Source: Jiangella asiatica
GTDB taxonomy: Bacteria > Actinomycetota > Actinomycetes > Jiangellales > Jiangellaceae
Direction: 5' to 3'
Assembly: GCF_004349065.1 (NCBI RefSeq)
Contig: NZ_SMKZ01000005.1
Coordinates: 120,705-184,704, forward strand
DNA: 64,000 nt
Positions 34,774-43,424 of this stretch are shown piece by piece. The position numbers and the translations under genes are program-made. How positions within the stretch are numbered: position 1 is the stretch's first letter; every line of letters starts with the position of its first letter. Below the pieces are notes generated by a model that worked only from the letters and a program-made list of their open reading frames with translations, searched no databases and was not told the DNA's origin.

Positions 34774-35955
34774 GTGCTCGTCATTGTCGCCCCCGGCCAG
34801 GGCTCCCAGACGCCCGGCTTCCTCGCCCCGTGGCTCGAGGAGGCGTCCTTCGCCGCCCGCATCGACTGGTTGTCCGCCGTCGCCGGCCTCGATCTGGCGC
34901 ACTACGGCACCGAGGCCGACGCCGACACGATCCGCGACACCGCGGTGGCGCAGCCGCTGCTGGTCGCCTCCGGCCTGGTCGCCGCGCTCGCCCTGTTCCC
35001 ACACCCGGCCGACGCGTTCACGACCGTCGGCGCGGTGGCCGGGCACAGCGTCGGCGAGATCACCGCGGCCGCCGGCGCGCGCGCCATCACCGCCGAGCAG
35101 GCCATGGTCTTCGTCCGGGAGCGCGGCCGCCGCATGGCCGACGCCGCCGCCAAGGCTCCCACCGGGATGACCGCCGTCCTGGGCGGCGACGCCGACGACG
35201 TCCTGGCCACGCTGACCAAGCACGGGCTCACCCCCGCCAACGTCAATGGTGCCGGTCAGGTTGTCGCCGCCGGCACGATCGCCCAGCTGGAGGCGCTCGC
35301 CGCCGGCCCGCCGGCCGGCGCCCGGCTGCGCTCGCTGTCGGTGGCAGGCGCATTCCACACGACGCACATGGCGTCGGCCGTGAAGAGGCTGCGCCACCTC
35401 GCGCAGTCCATCAGCACGCACGACCCGCGCACACTGCTGCTGTCCAACCGCGACGGCCGCGTGGTGCACGACGGGCGCGACGTGCTCGACCGCATGGTCG
35501 ACCAGGTGTCCAATCCGGTCCGCTGGGACCTGTGCATGCAGACGATGGCCGACCTGGGCGTCACCGGGGTCCTCGAGGTCCCGCCGGCCGGCACGCTCGT
35601 CGGCCTGGCCATGCGTGCGTTGCCGGGGGTGGAGACGTTCGCGCTCAAGACCCCGGACCAGCTCGACGACGCCCGTGCGTTCGTCGAGCGGCACGGCCAG
35701 CCCAGCCAGCTCACCACCAGCCCGACCTGGCGGCTCGTCGTCGCGCCCATGAAGGGGACGTTCACCGGCACCGGCGCCAAGGTCGGCGACCAGCTGGCCG
35801 CCGGCGACGCCGTCGGCACGGTGACCTCGCTGCGCGACGCGCTGGAGGTCACGGCCGGGCACGGGGGCACGGTCATCGAGTGGCTGGTCGAGGACGGCGA
35901 CCCGGTCGCCCCGGGCCAGCCCTTGGTCCGGCTGCACCCAGAGGCGGTGGCGTGA
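34774..35955 (+). CDS. fabD: Malonyl-CoA:ACP transacylase with C-terminal biotinyl/lipoyl-like domain
   Basis: 393 residues, about 80 longer than typical FabD. Residues 1-310 form the acyltransferase with nucleophile Ser92 in GHSVGE and His195 in AGAFHTTH; it loads malonyl groups from CoA to ACP. Residues 320-389 look like a biotinyl/lipoyl carrier domain (VVAPMKGTF, VGDQLAAGDAVGTV, GGTVIEWLVEDGDPV, GQPLVRLHP). The modified MK motif is replaced by SLRD (352-355), so no lysine is available for biotin or lipoate. GTG is immediately preceded by GAAGGG, closer than normal, but it matches the exact expected FabD N terminus. Operon with fabH by stop-start overlap. Confidence 0.95.
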   Translation: MLVIVAPGQGSQTPGFLAPWLEEASFAARIDWLSAVAGLDLAHYGTEADADTIRDTAVAQPLLVASGLVAALALFPHPADAFTTVGAVAGHSVGEITAAAGARAITAEQAMVFVRERGRRMADAAAKAPTGMTAVLGGDADDVLATLTKHGLTPANVNGAGQVVAAGTIAQLEALAAGPPAGARLRSLSVAGAFHTTHMASAVKRLRHLAQSISTHDPRTLLLSNRDGRVVHDGRDVLDRMVDQVSNPVRWDLCMQTMADLGVTGVLEVPPAGTLVGLAMRALPGVETFALKTPDQLDDARAFVERHGQPSQLTTSPTWRLVVAPMKGTFTGTGAKVGDQLAAGDAVGTVTSLRDALEVTAGHGGTVIEWLVEDGDPVAPGQPLVRLHPEAVA

Positions 35956-35957
35956 TC

Positions 35958-36977
35958 ATGAGTGGAATCACCATCCAGCCGGTGGCGGAGCCCCGGGCCA
36001 GCCGCATCCTCGGCATCGGCGGGTACCGCCCCAGCCGGGTCATCACCAACGCCGAGGTCATCGAGCAGATCGACTCGTCCGACGAGTGGATTCGCACCCG
36101 CTCGGGCATCGAGAGCCGGCGCTGGGCCACCGACGAGGAGACCGTGGTCTCCATGAGCCTGGCCGCCGCGGGCAAGGCGCTGGCCGACGCCGGCGTGCAG
36201 CCGGCCCAGCTCGACTGCGTCATCGTCTCGACGGTCACGCACCTGTACCAGACGCCGTCCGCGGCGGCGGAGATCGCCCACAAGCTCGGCACCAACCAGG
36301 CCGCCGCGTTCGACATCTCCGCAGCCTGCGCCGGCTTCTGCTACGGCCTGTCGCTGGCCTCGGACATGGTCCGCGCCGGCACCGCCGGGCACGTGCTGGT
36401 CATCGGCGTCGAGCGGCTCTCCGACCTGACCGACCAGACCGACCGGTCCACGGCGTTCCTGTTCGCCGACGGCGCCGGCGCGGCCGTGGTGGGCCCGGCG
36501 GCCAGTCCCGACGACGGCGGCATCGGCCCGGTCGTCTGGGGCTCCGACGGCGAGCACCTCGACCTCATCCGGCAGCGGGAGGACTGGCGCGACGCGCTGC
36601 ACAACGAGGCCGGTCCGGCCATGCCGCATTTGGTCATGCAGGGCAACCAGGTCTTCCGGTGGGCGTCCTACGAGATGGCCAAGGCCGCTCAGCAGGCGCT
36701 GGACGCCGCCGGGGTCACCGTCGACGACCTCGATGTGTTCGTGCCGCACCAGGCCAACATGCGCATCACCGACGCCATGGCACGCCAGCTGAAGCTGCCC
36801 GAGCGGGTCGCCATCGCGCGCGACATCGCCACCCAGGGCAACACCTCGGCCGCCTCCATCCCGCTGGCCATCGAGCGGATGCTCGAGACCGGCGAGGCAC
36901 AGAGCGGCGACTTCGCGCTGATCATCGGATTCGGGGCCGGGTTGGTGTACGCCGCCCAGGTGATCCGGATCCCGTGA
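35958..36977 (+). CDS. fabH: 3-oxoacyl-ACP synthase III
   Basis: 339 residues with the KAS III catalytic triad: Cys124 in SAACAGF, His in PHQANMRI and Asn in GNTSAASI. FabH condenses an acyl-CoA starter with malonyl-ACP to start fatty acid synthesis; in actinomycetes it commonly accepts branched starters. A GTG two codons upstream overlaps the fabD stop and is an equally possible start. Length and motifs are normal. A second KAS III-like gene lies at 55503-56498, but this one, in the fab operon, is the housekeeping copy. Confidence 0.95.
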   Translation: MSGITIQPVAEPRASRILGIGGYRPSRVITNAEVIEQIDSSDEWIRTRSGIESRRWATDEETVVSMSLAAAGKALADAGVQPAQLDCVIVSTVTHLYQTPSAAAEIAHKLGTNQAAAFDISAACAGFCYGLSLASDMVRAGTAGHVLVIGVERLSDLTDQTDRSTAFLFADGAGAAVVGPAASPDDGGIGPVVWGSDGEHLDLIRQREDWRDALHNEAGPAMPHLVMQGNQVFRWASYEMAKAAQQALDAAGVTVDDLDVFVPHQANMRITDAMARQLKLPERVAIARDIATQGNTSAASIPLAIERMLETGEAQSGDFALIIGFGAGLVYAAQVIRIP

Positions 36978-37078
36978 TCGTCGCCGCCCGACGACGTGCG
37001 GCGACCTACGATCGTCACCGACCACCGAGTCGGTCACGACCTGCACTGCCAACCAGAACCGAGGGGAACCGAAACGAC

Positions 37079-37324
37079 ATGGCCAGCACCGAGGAGATCC
37101 GCGAGGGTCTTGCCGAGATCGTCAACGAGATCACCGGCGTACCCGCCGAGGACGTCCAGCTCGACAAGTCCTTCACCGACGACCTGGACATCGACTCGCT
37201 GTCGATGGTCGAGGTGGTCGTCGCGGCCGAAGAGAAGTTCGGCGTGAAGATCCCCGACGAGGAGGTCAAGAACCTGGCCACCGTCGGCGACGCCGTCACG
37301 TTCATCGAGAAGGCAGGTTCGTAG
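37079..37324 (+). CDS. acpP: Acyl carrier protein
   Basis: 81 residues, acidic. The phosphopantetheine attachment Ser40 sits in DDLDIDSLSMVEVV, the canonical DSL motif, followed by the EEKFGVKIPDEE helix II-III region. It shuttles growing acyl chains among the Fab enzymes in the cytoplasm. GAGGGG lies about 12 nt upstream of the ATG. The 101-bp gap from fabH is the largest in the operon and could hold an internal promoter, though none is obvious. Confidence 0.97.
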   Translation: MASTEEIREGLAEIVNEITGVPAEDVQLDKSFTDDLDIDSLSMVEVVVAAEEKFGVKIPDEEVKNLATVGDAVTFIEKAGS

Positions 37325-37328
37325 CATC

Positions 37329-38588
37329 ATGTCGCGTTCCCAGGCACGAGTTGTCGTCACCGGGCTCGGCGCCACCACGCCCGTCGGGGGCGATGTTGCG
37401 TCGACCTGGGAGTCGTTGCTCGCCGGCCGCTCCGGCGTGCGCAAGCTGACCCAGGAGTGGGTCGCCGACATGCCGGTGCAGATCGGTGCGCCGGCCGCCG
37501 TCGACCCCTCCGAGGTCCTACCGCGAGTCGAGGCGCGCCGGCTGGACCGGGCCGCCCAGTTCGCCATCATCTGTGCCCGGCAAGCCTGGGCCGACGCGGG
37601 CTACTCCGGCAAAACGTCCGAGGCCGGGCTCGACCCGGAGCGGGTGGGCGTCGTGTGCGCCTCCGGCATCGGTGGCCTCACCACCCTGCTGTCCAACTAC
37701 GACCAACTGCGTGACTCCGGGCCGCGGCGCGTCTCACCGCTGGCCATCCCGATGCTGATGCCCAACAGCCCGGCCGCCAACGTCTCCATCGAGCTGCAGG
37801 CGAGGGCCGGCGCACACACTCCGGTCAGCGCGTGCTCGTCCGGAGCCGAGGCGATCGCGAACGGGCTGGACATGATCCGCGCCGGGCGAGCCGACGTCGT
37901 CGTCGCCGGTGGCGCGGAGGCCGTCATCCACCCGCTGCCGATCGCCGCGTTCGCCAACATGATGGCGCTGTCCAAGCGCGACGACGACCCCGCCGTCGTG
38001 AGCCGGCCGTTCGACAAGAACCGCGACGGCTTCGTCCTCGGTGAGGGTGGCGCGCTGATGGTGCTGGAGTCCGCCGAGCACGCCGAGGCCCGCGGGGCGA
38101 GGGTGTACGCGGAGCTCTCCGGCGCCGGCATGAGCGCCGACGCGCACCACATCGCACAGCCAGAGCCGACGGGCGCCGGCGTCATCGCGGCGATCCGCAA
38201 GGCGCTGGCCGACGGCGAGCTGACGCCGGACGAGATCGGCCACGTCAACTGCCACGCCACCTCCACGCCGGTCGGCGACGTGGCTGAGTCGGTGGCGCTC
38301 AACGCGGTGTTCGGCGACCGCACTCCGTCCATCCCGGTCACCGCCCCAAAGTCGATGATCGGCCACCTGCTCGGCGGCGCCGGCGCCGTCGAGTCCCTGG
38401 CCACGGTGCTCACCCTGCACCACGGCCTCGTACCACCCACGGCGAACGTTGATGACGTGGACGACGACATCAACCTCGACATCGTCCGCAGCACCCCGCG
38501 GAAACTCGACGACGGTCCGCTGGCCGCCCTGAACGACTCGTTCGGGTTCGGCGGGCACAACGTCGTTCTCGCCTTCAGGAGGGCCTGA
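37329..38588 (+). CDS. fabF: 3-oxoacyl-ACP synthase II
   Basis: 419 residues with all KAS II catalytic positions: Cys169 in SACSSG, His in NCHATSTPVGD, Lys in APKSMIGH and the second His in GHLLGGAGAVE. It elongates acyl-ACP with malonyl-ACP. It starts 4 bp after acpP and its stop overlaps the accD start (TGATG). Order and spacing are those of the Streptomyces fab cluster. Confidence 0.96.
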   Translation: MSRSQARVVVTGLGATTPVGGDVASTWESLLAGRSGVRKLTQEWVADMPVQIGAPAAVDPSEVLPRVEARRLDRAAQFAIICARQAWADAGYSGKTSEAGLDPERVGVVCASGIGGLTTLLSNYDQLRDSGPRRVSPLAIPMLMPNSPAANVSIELQARAGAHTPVSACSSGAEAIANGLDMIRAGRADVVVAGGAEAVIHPLPIAAFANMMALSKRDDDPAVVSRPFDKNRDGFVLGEGGALMVLESAEHAEARGARVYAELSGAGMSADAHHIAQPEPTGAGVIAAIRKALADGELTPDEIGHVNCHATSTPVGDVAESVALNAVFGDRTPSIPVTAPKSMIGHLLGGAGAVESLATVLTLHHGLVPPTANVDDVDDDINLDIVRSTPRKLDDGPLAALNDSFGFGGHNVVLAFRRA

Positions 38589-40030
38589 TGACCGCTCTGG
38601 CCGACCGCCCCAAGGACGTCGCGACAGCACCCGGCAAGCCGGCGAAGCCACCGCGCGAAGAGGACCCGCGCAACCCGAACCACCGGCTCGCCGCTCTGCT
38701 CGACCCGGGTTCGCTCGAGCTGATCAGCCCGGACGACCGCAGCGGCATGCTGGCCGCTGTCGGCACCGTGCACGGTGCCCGCGTCGTGGCGTTCAGCTCC
38801 GACGCAACGGTCATGGGCGGCGCCATGGGCATCGACGGCTGCCGCGTCGTGGTCGAGGCGTACGAGCGAGCACTAACCGAGGGTGTCCCGATCATCGGCC
38901 TGTGGCACTCCGGCGGCGCCCGGCTCGCCGAGGGCGTGCTGTCACTGCACGCCGTCGGGCAGATCTTCGAGGTCATGACCCGTGCGTCCGGCCGCGTCCC
39001 GCAGCTGTCCGTGGTGCTCGGCCCGGCCGCCGGCGGCGGCGCGTACGGTCCGGCGCTCACCGACATCGTGATCATGGGACCGGAAGGCCGGGTCTTCGTC
39101 ACCGGCCCGGAGGTCGTCCGCTCGGTCACCGGCGAGGACGTCGACATGCTGCGGCTGGGCGGCCCGGAGCCGCACGGCCGGCGTTCCGGCGTCGTGCACG
39201 TCGTCACGAGCACCGAGCGCGAGGCGCTGGACCAGGCCCGGATCCTGGGGTCGCTGCTGGCGGACCAGGGCGAGCTGGGCCCGGTCGAGGACGTCGACCT
39301 CGGCGCGCACCTGCCCGAGTCGCCGAAGCGCGCCTACGACGTGCACCCGATCGTCACCGACCTGCTCGATGCCGGCGACCGCGTCGAGCTGCACCCACGC
39401 TGGGCTCCGAACATCACGACGACGCTCGGCCGCTTCGGCGGGCGCACTGTCGGCGTCATCGCGAACAACCCGCTGCGTCTGGGCGGCTGCCTGGACTCCG
39501 TGTCGGCGGAGAAGGCCGCGCGCTTCGTGCGCATGTGCGACGCGTTCGGCGTCCCGCTGCTCGTCATCGTCGACGTGCCCGGCTACCTGCCCGGCGTCGG
39601 CCAGGAGTGGGACGGCGTCGTCCGCCGCGGCGCGAAGCTGCTGCACGCGTTCGCCGAGGCCACCGTGCCGCGGGTGACCGTCGTGACGCGCAAGGTCTAC
39701 GGCGGCGCGTACATCGCGATGAACTCGCGCGCGCTCGGCGCCACCCGGGTCTTCGCCTGGCCGACCGCCGAGGTCGCGGTCATGGGCGCGGTGGCCGCCG
39801 TGCGCATCCTGCACCGGCGCAAGCTCGCCGAGGTCTCCCCCGACCTGCGGCCGCAGGTCGAGGCGGAACTGGCCGAGGAACACCAGCGCATCACCGGCAG
39901 CCTCGACCGCGCCATCGAGATCGGCGTCGTCGACGAGATCATCTCGCCGGCGCGGACCCGCTCGGCGCTGGCCCGGGCGATCGCGGAGGCGCCCGCACGC
40001 CGCGGCTCGCACGGCAACATCCCGCTGTAG
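38588..40030 (+). CDS. accD: Acyl-CoA carboxylase beta (carboxyltransferase) subunit
   Basis: 480 residues in two crotonase-like halves. The first has MGGAMGIDG, WHSGGARLAEG and GPAAGGGAYGPAL; the second has DVPGYLPGVGQEWDGV and GGAYIAMNSRALGA, the biotin- and acyl-CoA-binding landmarks of actinobacterial AccD/PccB. It should make malonyl-CoA (or methylmalonyl-CoA) with a biotinylated alpha subunit encoded elsewhere. Its position at the end of the fab operon matches accD6 in mycobacteria, while the preceding gene order is Streptomyces-like. The start overlaps the fabF stop. Confidence 0.93.
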   Translation: MTALADRPKDVATAPGKPAKPPREEDPRNPNHRLAALLDPGSLELISPDDRSGMLAAVGTVHGARVVAFSSDATVMGGAMGIDGCRVVVEAYERALTEGVPIIGLWHSGGARLAEGVLSLHAVGQIFEVMTRASGRVPQLSVVLGPAAGGGAYGPALTDIVIMGPEGRVFVTGPEVVRSVTGEDVDMLRLGGPEPHGRRSGVVHVVTSTEREALDQARILGSLLADQGELGPVEDVDLGAHLPESPKRAYDVHPIVTDLLDAGDRVELHPRWAPNITTTLGRFGGRTVGVIANNPLRLGGCLDSVSAEKAARFVRMCDAFGVPLLVIVDVPGYLPGVGQEWDGVVRRGAKLLHAFAEATVPRVTVVTRKVYGGAYIAMNSRALGATRVFAWPTAEVAVMGAVAAVRILHRRKLAEVSPDLRPQVEAELAEEHQRITGSLDRAIEIGVVDEIISPARTRSALARAIAEAPARRGSHGNIPL

Positions 40031-40587
40031 ACACGGGTTCAACCCCGTCCGCCGAACCATCACGCGCCGCCGCCGCGGGTGGGTCGGTGCGCTTCGCACT
40101 GGCCGCATATGCGCACCACCCAGCCCGCCGGCACCAGAGCCCGGCCGCCCGTCGCGCGCCGCTGGCGCGGATGCGGGAGGTTCGCGTGCCAGATCGCGCT
40201 CTGAGCGTCGATCGACGGCTCACGCGCGGTTCTGGCCTGCGATGCGGGCGGTGCGTAGAGTGCGGCCAGCGCAAAGGCGGTCGAACGCCAACGGCGAGGA
40301 TCTCCGGGACGGGCAACATTCGGGATCTTTCGATGCATCCGTGGGCCGGTGCCGTTCGGATCGCGATGCCGGTGCAGACGGCGCCATGATCCGGCCGGCC
40401 ACGTCAGAAGCCGCGACGACCCGGCTTCTGGCCCGGGAAGCGCTGGGCCCGTGGACCCGGCGACCACAAGGCGGCCCGCGGAGGGTTGCCGCAACGGCTG
40501 GAACGGCGCGGGATCGCTGCGGCACCGAGTGTGGCCTCGCTGTCCCCCGTCGTCCGGTCAACCGCAGCAGTCTCACACCCTGGCCTC

Positions 40588-40677
40588 GAAATGATCACGT
40601 TCAGCAGGATCCCCCGAGCCTCACCATGATTGCGAGCATGGTGTGACACGAGATCTCGTGCTGAACGTGATCATTCC
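40588..40677. repeat. Dispersed intergenic hairpin element, copy B, with long outer arms
   Basis: Outer arms AATGATCACGTTCAGCA (40590-40606) and TGCTGAACGTGATCATT (40659-40675) are a perfect 17-bp inverted repeat. Inside lies CACCATG-ATTGCGAG-CATGGTG (40622-40643) and the 14-bp palindrome CACGAGATCTCGTG (40647-40660). The inner part matches copy A at 9745-9800. It sits in the 921-bp gap after accD. Apart from this element and the hairpin at 40742, that gap shows no convincing gene. Confidence 0.65.
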
Positions 40678-40741
40678 GGGGTCCGCGCACCCACGGATGC
40701 AGCAGAAAGGCAACATTTGGGCTATTCGTGAGAACAACGAG

Positions 40742-40774
40742 GAGCGCCCCGAACCAAAACGGTTCGGGGCGCTC
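40742..40774. terminator. GC-rich hairpin with 14-bp perfect stem
   Basis: GAGCGCCCCGAACC and GGTTCGGGGCGCTC form a perfect 14-bp stem around a 5-nt loop AAAAC. It stands between the convergent fab operon and the DUF3145 gene, about 180 bp past the latter's stop, and can serve either strand. There is no T-tract, which is common for actinobacterial terminators. Confidence 0.65.
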
Positions 40775-40951
40775 GCACGTGGTGAGGCCGCTGTATTTCC
40801 CGGTCACCGGGCCGGGGACAACCACCGATGCCGGAGCGGCCACGTCTGTGGGTGCGTTACTAGTCCGTGACCATACCGGCGACTTCGCCGATTGTGAAGG
40901 CCCTGTCGACGAGAAATTCTTTGCATCCCTCCCACCCGCGCCGCGACCCGG

Positions 40952-41446
40952 TCAGACGACTTGGTGAAGCCAGCGGACGGGGGCTCCGTCGCCGGCGTAG
41001 CGGAACGGTTCGAGCTCCTCGTCCCATGGCGCGCCGAGCAGCCGGCGCATCTCCTCCTCGAGGTCGACCTCGCCCGTCGAGGCCTTCAGAACGGCGGTCT
41101 TGATGCGGTCCTCGGGGATCATGATGTCGCCGTGGACGCCGGTGACGGCATGGAAGACGCCGAGGCTCGGCGTGTAGGAGTAGCGGGCGCCTTCGCAGCC
41201 GGCGCTGGGCTCCTCGGTGACCTCGAAGCGAAGGTGGAGCCACCCGCGCAGCGCGGAGGCCAGCTTGGCGCCGGTTCCCGCGGCACCCTGCCACGAGAAC
41301 TCCGCCCGGTACGTTCCGGGCGAGGCGGGCTGCGGGCTCCAATCGAGCTTCACACGCACGCCAAGAGCGCCGGCCACTGCCCACTCGATGTGTGGGCACA
41401 GCGCCGACGTAGCGGCGTGGACGTACAGGACGCCACGAGTCGTCAC
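40952..41446 (-). CDS. DUF3145 family protein
   Basis: 164 residues with the DUF3145 opening VTTRGVLYVHAATSALCPH and the conserved WSPQPASPGTYRAEFSWQG, RFEVTEEPS and APWDEELEPFRYAGDG segments. The function is unknown; the family is confined to actinobacteria and commonly lies next to the fatty-acid synthesis cluster, as here. GTG is preceded by a perfect AGGAGG at five-nt spacing. It is convergent with the fab operon. Confidence 0.92.
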   Translation of the reverse strand: MTTRGVLYVHAATSALCPHIEWAVAGALGVRVKLDWSPQPASPGTYRAEFSWQGAAGTGAKLASALRGWLHLRFEVTEEPSAGCEGARYSYTPSLGVFHAVTGVHGDIMIPEDRIKTAVLKASTGEVDLEEEMRRLLGAPWDEELEPFRYAGDGAPVRWLHQVV

Positions 41447-41583
41447 CGGATCCTCCTGCGGTTCGAGGGACGCCTTCCCCTGCGACCTCGTTCCGACCAG
41501 TCGGATCTGATCGACGCTCCCATTGTGCACGACCGATCGTTCGTCCGCTACGTCCGGGCCCGCCCCGGCCCGGCGTGTCCTGG

Positions 41584-42675
41584 TCAGGAGGCGAGCTCGA
41601 GGCGGACGTCGGACGCGCCGAAGAAGCGCGCGATCGTCCCGGCATCCGCACCCACGGCGTCGACCCAGTCCGACGGCAGGCCGGCGAACGGAGCCACGGT
41701 GATGTCCAGGCGACCCTTGGTGCTGCGCCGCCGCCAGGTGCCGGCGAGCCCGCCGTCGCGCAGGACGATGCCCGGGTTGCCGGCCGGCGCCCACACCCGG
41801 CGACGGTGACCGGGGTCGGGCGCCAGCAGCTCACGATCGGCGACCTCGGTCAGCGGGTCGTACGGCCCGAGCAACCGCAGCCACGGCGGCTCCGGCGGGT
41901 CGTCCAGGAGCTCGGCGTCGGCGGCCAGCGCCCAGCCCGTGTGGCCGGCGACCGTCACCGGCCGCAGCTCGTCCTCGACCAGCGACCACCAGCTTTTCGC
42001 CGCCGACGGCGCCAGGCTCAGCCAGACGGCCAGATCGGCCGGACGCACCGGCCCGGCCGCGTGGACGAACCGCCGGACCAGCTCGGCCCGCGCCGCGTCG
42101 ACGGGCATCCCGCCGGGGCCGGGCCCCATCGGCGGCAGGAACCGGAACAGCCGCGACGACTCGACCTCGATGGTCAGTCCGGCCTGCAGGGTCGCGTGGC
42201 GGAACAGCGCGTCCTGGACGTGGTGGACGCCGCAGCCGGCGCACCAGGGCACGAACTCGCGAGCGACGCGGGGCGAGACCGCGCCGGACAGCTCGCCCTT
42301 GGTGCGCGGGTGCCCGTCGGACATCACGTCGACCATGGCGGCCGCCACCTCGTCCGTGCCGGCACCGAAACGATCGCCGACGTCCCGCCCGAACGGGCCG
42401 ATCGCCTGCTTGGCGAAGTCGGTGGCGTCGTCGACACGCAGCGCCGCCGCCAGCAGGCCGAGATCCGCGGGCCGGTGCAGGTGCGTCGCCGCCCGGACGG
42501 AGTGCACCAGGACGGTGTCGTCGCCACCGGCGCCACGCAGCTCGATCGCGAGCTGCGCCGTGGTCCCCGTCGGGTGGTCCTGCGCCCCGACGTCGAGGAC
42601 GGCGTCCGCCCCGCGTGCCGGCGTCAGGCCGTGCGCGGCGGCGCGGTACGCGAGCACCTGTGCGCGACTCACCAT
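41584..42675 (-). CDS. Winged helix DNA-binding domain protein (AlkZ/DUF1006-like)
   Basis: 363 residues. The N terminus MVSRAQVLAYRAAAHGL, the WCAGCGVHHVQDALFRHA segment and the C-terminal APGNPGIVLRDGGLAGTWRRR-type region (residues about 300-330) match the AlkZ-like winged-helix superfamily. AlkZ itself is a DNA glycosylase that unhooks interstrand crosslinks; the catalytic QxQ motif of true AlkZ is not evident, so a glycosylase activity is doubtful. GAGGAG lies nine nt before the ATG. It is divergent from an XRE regulator across 87 bp. Confidence 0.85.
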   Translation of the reverse strand: MVSRAQVLAYRAAAHGLTPARGADAVLDVGAQDHPTGTTAQLAIELRGAGGDDTVLVHSVRAATHLHRPADLGLLAAALRVDDATDFAKQAIGPFGRDVGDRFGAGTDEVAAAMVDVMSDGHPRTKGELSGAVSPRVAREFVPWCAGCGVHHVQDALFRHATLQAGLTIEVESSRLFRFLPPMGPGPGGMPVDAARAELVRRFVHAAGPVRPADLAVWLSLAPSAAKSWWSLVEDELRPVTVAGHTGWALAADAELLDDPPEPPWLRLLGPYDPLTEVADRELLAPDPGHRRRVWAPAGNPGIVLRDGGLAGTWRRRSTKGRLDITVAPFAGLPSDWVDAVGADAGTIARFFGASDVRLELAS

Positions 42676-42762
42676 GACGCCAGTCTCCTCGCCGGGCGTC
42701 GGATGCGACAGCTCCGTCGCGAGGATGGCACGTATAGTCGGTCGCCTCATCGTGTTCAAACC

Positions 42763-43065
42763 ATGATCGTGGAGAGGGTGCCCCCGAGTCGCGCGTACCG
42801 GCGGAGCCTGCGCAGAGCCTTCGGCAGCCACCTGGAGGCGTTGCGTTGCGACCCTGGCCGGTTCGTGAGCCAGGAGGAGCTCGCGCTCCAGGCGAGGCTC
42901 GACCGCACCTACGTCGGCCAGCTCGAGAACGCCGAGAAGACGCCGTCGCTGTTCACCCTGCACCTCATCGCGACCGCGCTGGGCCGCCCCCTCGCCGATC
43001 TGCTGCCCGACCACGAGCCGCCCGAACTGTCCCAACCGCCGGAGAGTCGGCTGGACGGGCGCTGA
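42763..43065 (+). CDS. XRE-family transcriptional regulator (first of three)
   Basis: About 100 residues. The helix-turn-helix spans SQEELALQARLDRTYVGQLENAEKTPS and continues with LHLIATALGRPLADLLP. The Arg-rich N terminus (RAYRRSLRRAFG) precedes it. A GTG at 42778 just after GGAGAGG is an alternative start. The short 87-bp divergent promoter contains TATAGT, a good -10 for this gene. Two further XRE genes follow on the same strand within 700 bp, all sharing RTYVG/GRFVGG-type recognition helices. Confidence 0.85.
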   Translation: MIVERVPPSRAYRRSLRRAFGSHLEALRCDPGRFVSQEELALQARLDRTYVGQLENAEKTPSLFTLHLIATALGRPLADLLPDHEPPELSQPPESRLDGR

Positions 43066-43091
43066 ACAACAGTCCGGATGCTACTCATCGT

Positions 43092-43120
43092 CTGTAGATC
43101 ATCTCGCCGGCGGCCTACAG
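43092..43120. promoter_or_regulatory. Inverted repeat before second XRE gene
   Basis: CTGTAG (43092-43097) and CTACAG (43115-43120) are separated by 17 bp, and a further GTAGAT follows just before the GTG start. This dyad is the most likely operator for one of the three XRE proteins, as in C-protein-like autoregulation. Confidence 0.4.
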
Positions 43121-43129
43121 CGTAGATGG

Positions 43130-43354
43130 GTGCCCACGGCCCCGGATGACGAGCGCGTCGCACTCAGCGCATTCGGTCGCCGCGTCCGCGAGCTCCGCAA
43201 GGAGCTGGGGCTGAGCCAGGAGGAGTTGGCCGACCGGGCCGACCTGCACCGCACGTACGTGGGCTCCATCGAGCGCGGCGAGCGCAACGTCGCGCTCATC
43301 AACATCCACCGCCTGGCCAAGGCCTTGGGCGTGCCGCCGGGGGACCTGCTCTGA
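43130..43354 (+). CDS. Small XRE-family regulator (second of three)
   Basis: 74 residues, almost entirely a helix-turn-helix domain: VRELRKELGLSQEELADRA, then LHRTYVGSIERGERN and LAKALGVPPGDLL. Size and sequence resemble restriction-modification controller proteins and small antitoxin-like regulators, but no methyltransferase or nuclease gene is adjacent. The GTG start sits directly after the CTACAG dyad, so the transcript may be leaderless or very short-leadered. Confidence 0.88.
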   Translation: MPTAPDDERVALSAFGRRVRELRKELGLSQEELADRADLHRTYVGSIERGERNVALINIHRLAKALGVPPGDLL

Positions 43355-43424
43355 GCCAACCGGCGCCATGTCGGGATGTTCACACTTTGTCGACTTTTCG
43401 CCGTCGCACCCAGACCGTGATGGG

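Noticed and set aside
40033..40048. ACGGGTTCAACCCCGT after accD, resembling a tRNA T-arm
   Set aside because: No acceptor, D or anticodon arms nearby; a short hairpin only.
40060..40494. 144-codon minus-strand frame after accD
   Set aside because: Arg/Pro-rich, no ribosome site, no family likeness; probably non-coding.
40860..40951. Minus-strand reading FTIGEVAGMVTD like the start of a MerR regulator
   Set aside because: It ends at once with a stop and has no preceding start or following MerR domain.
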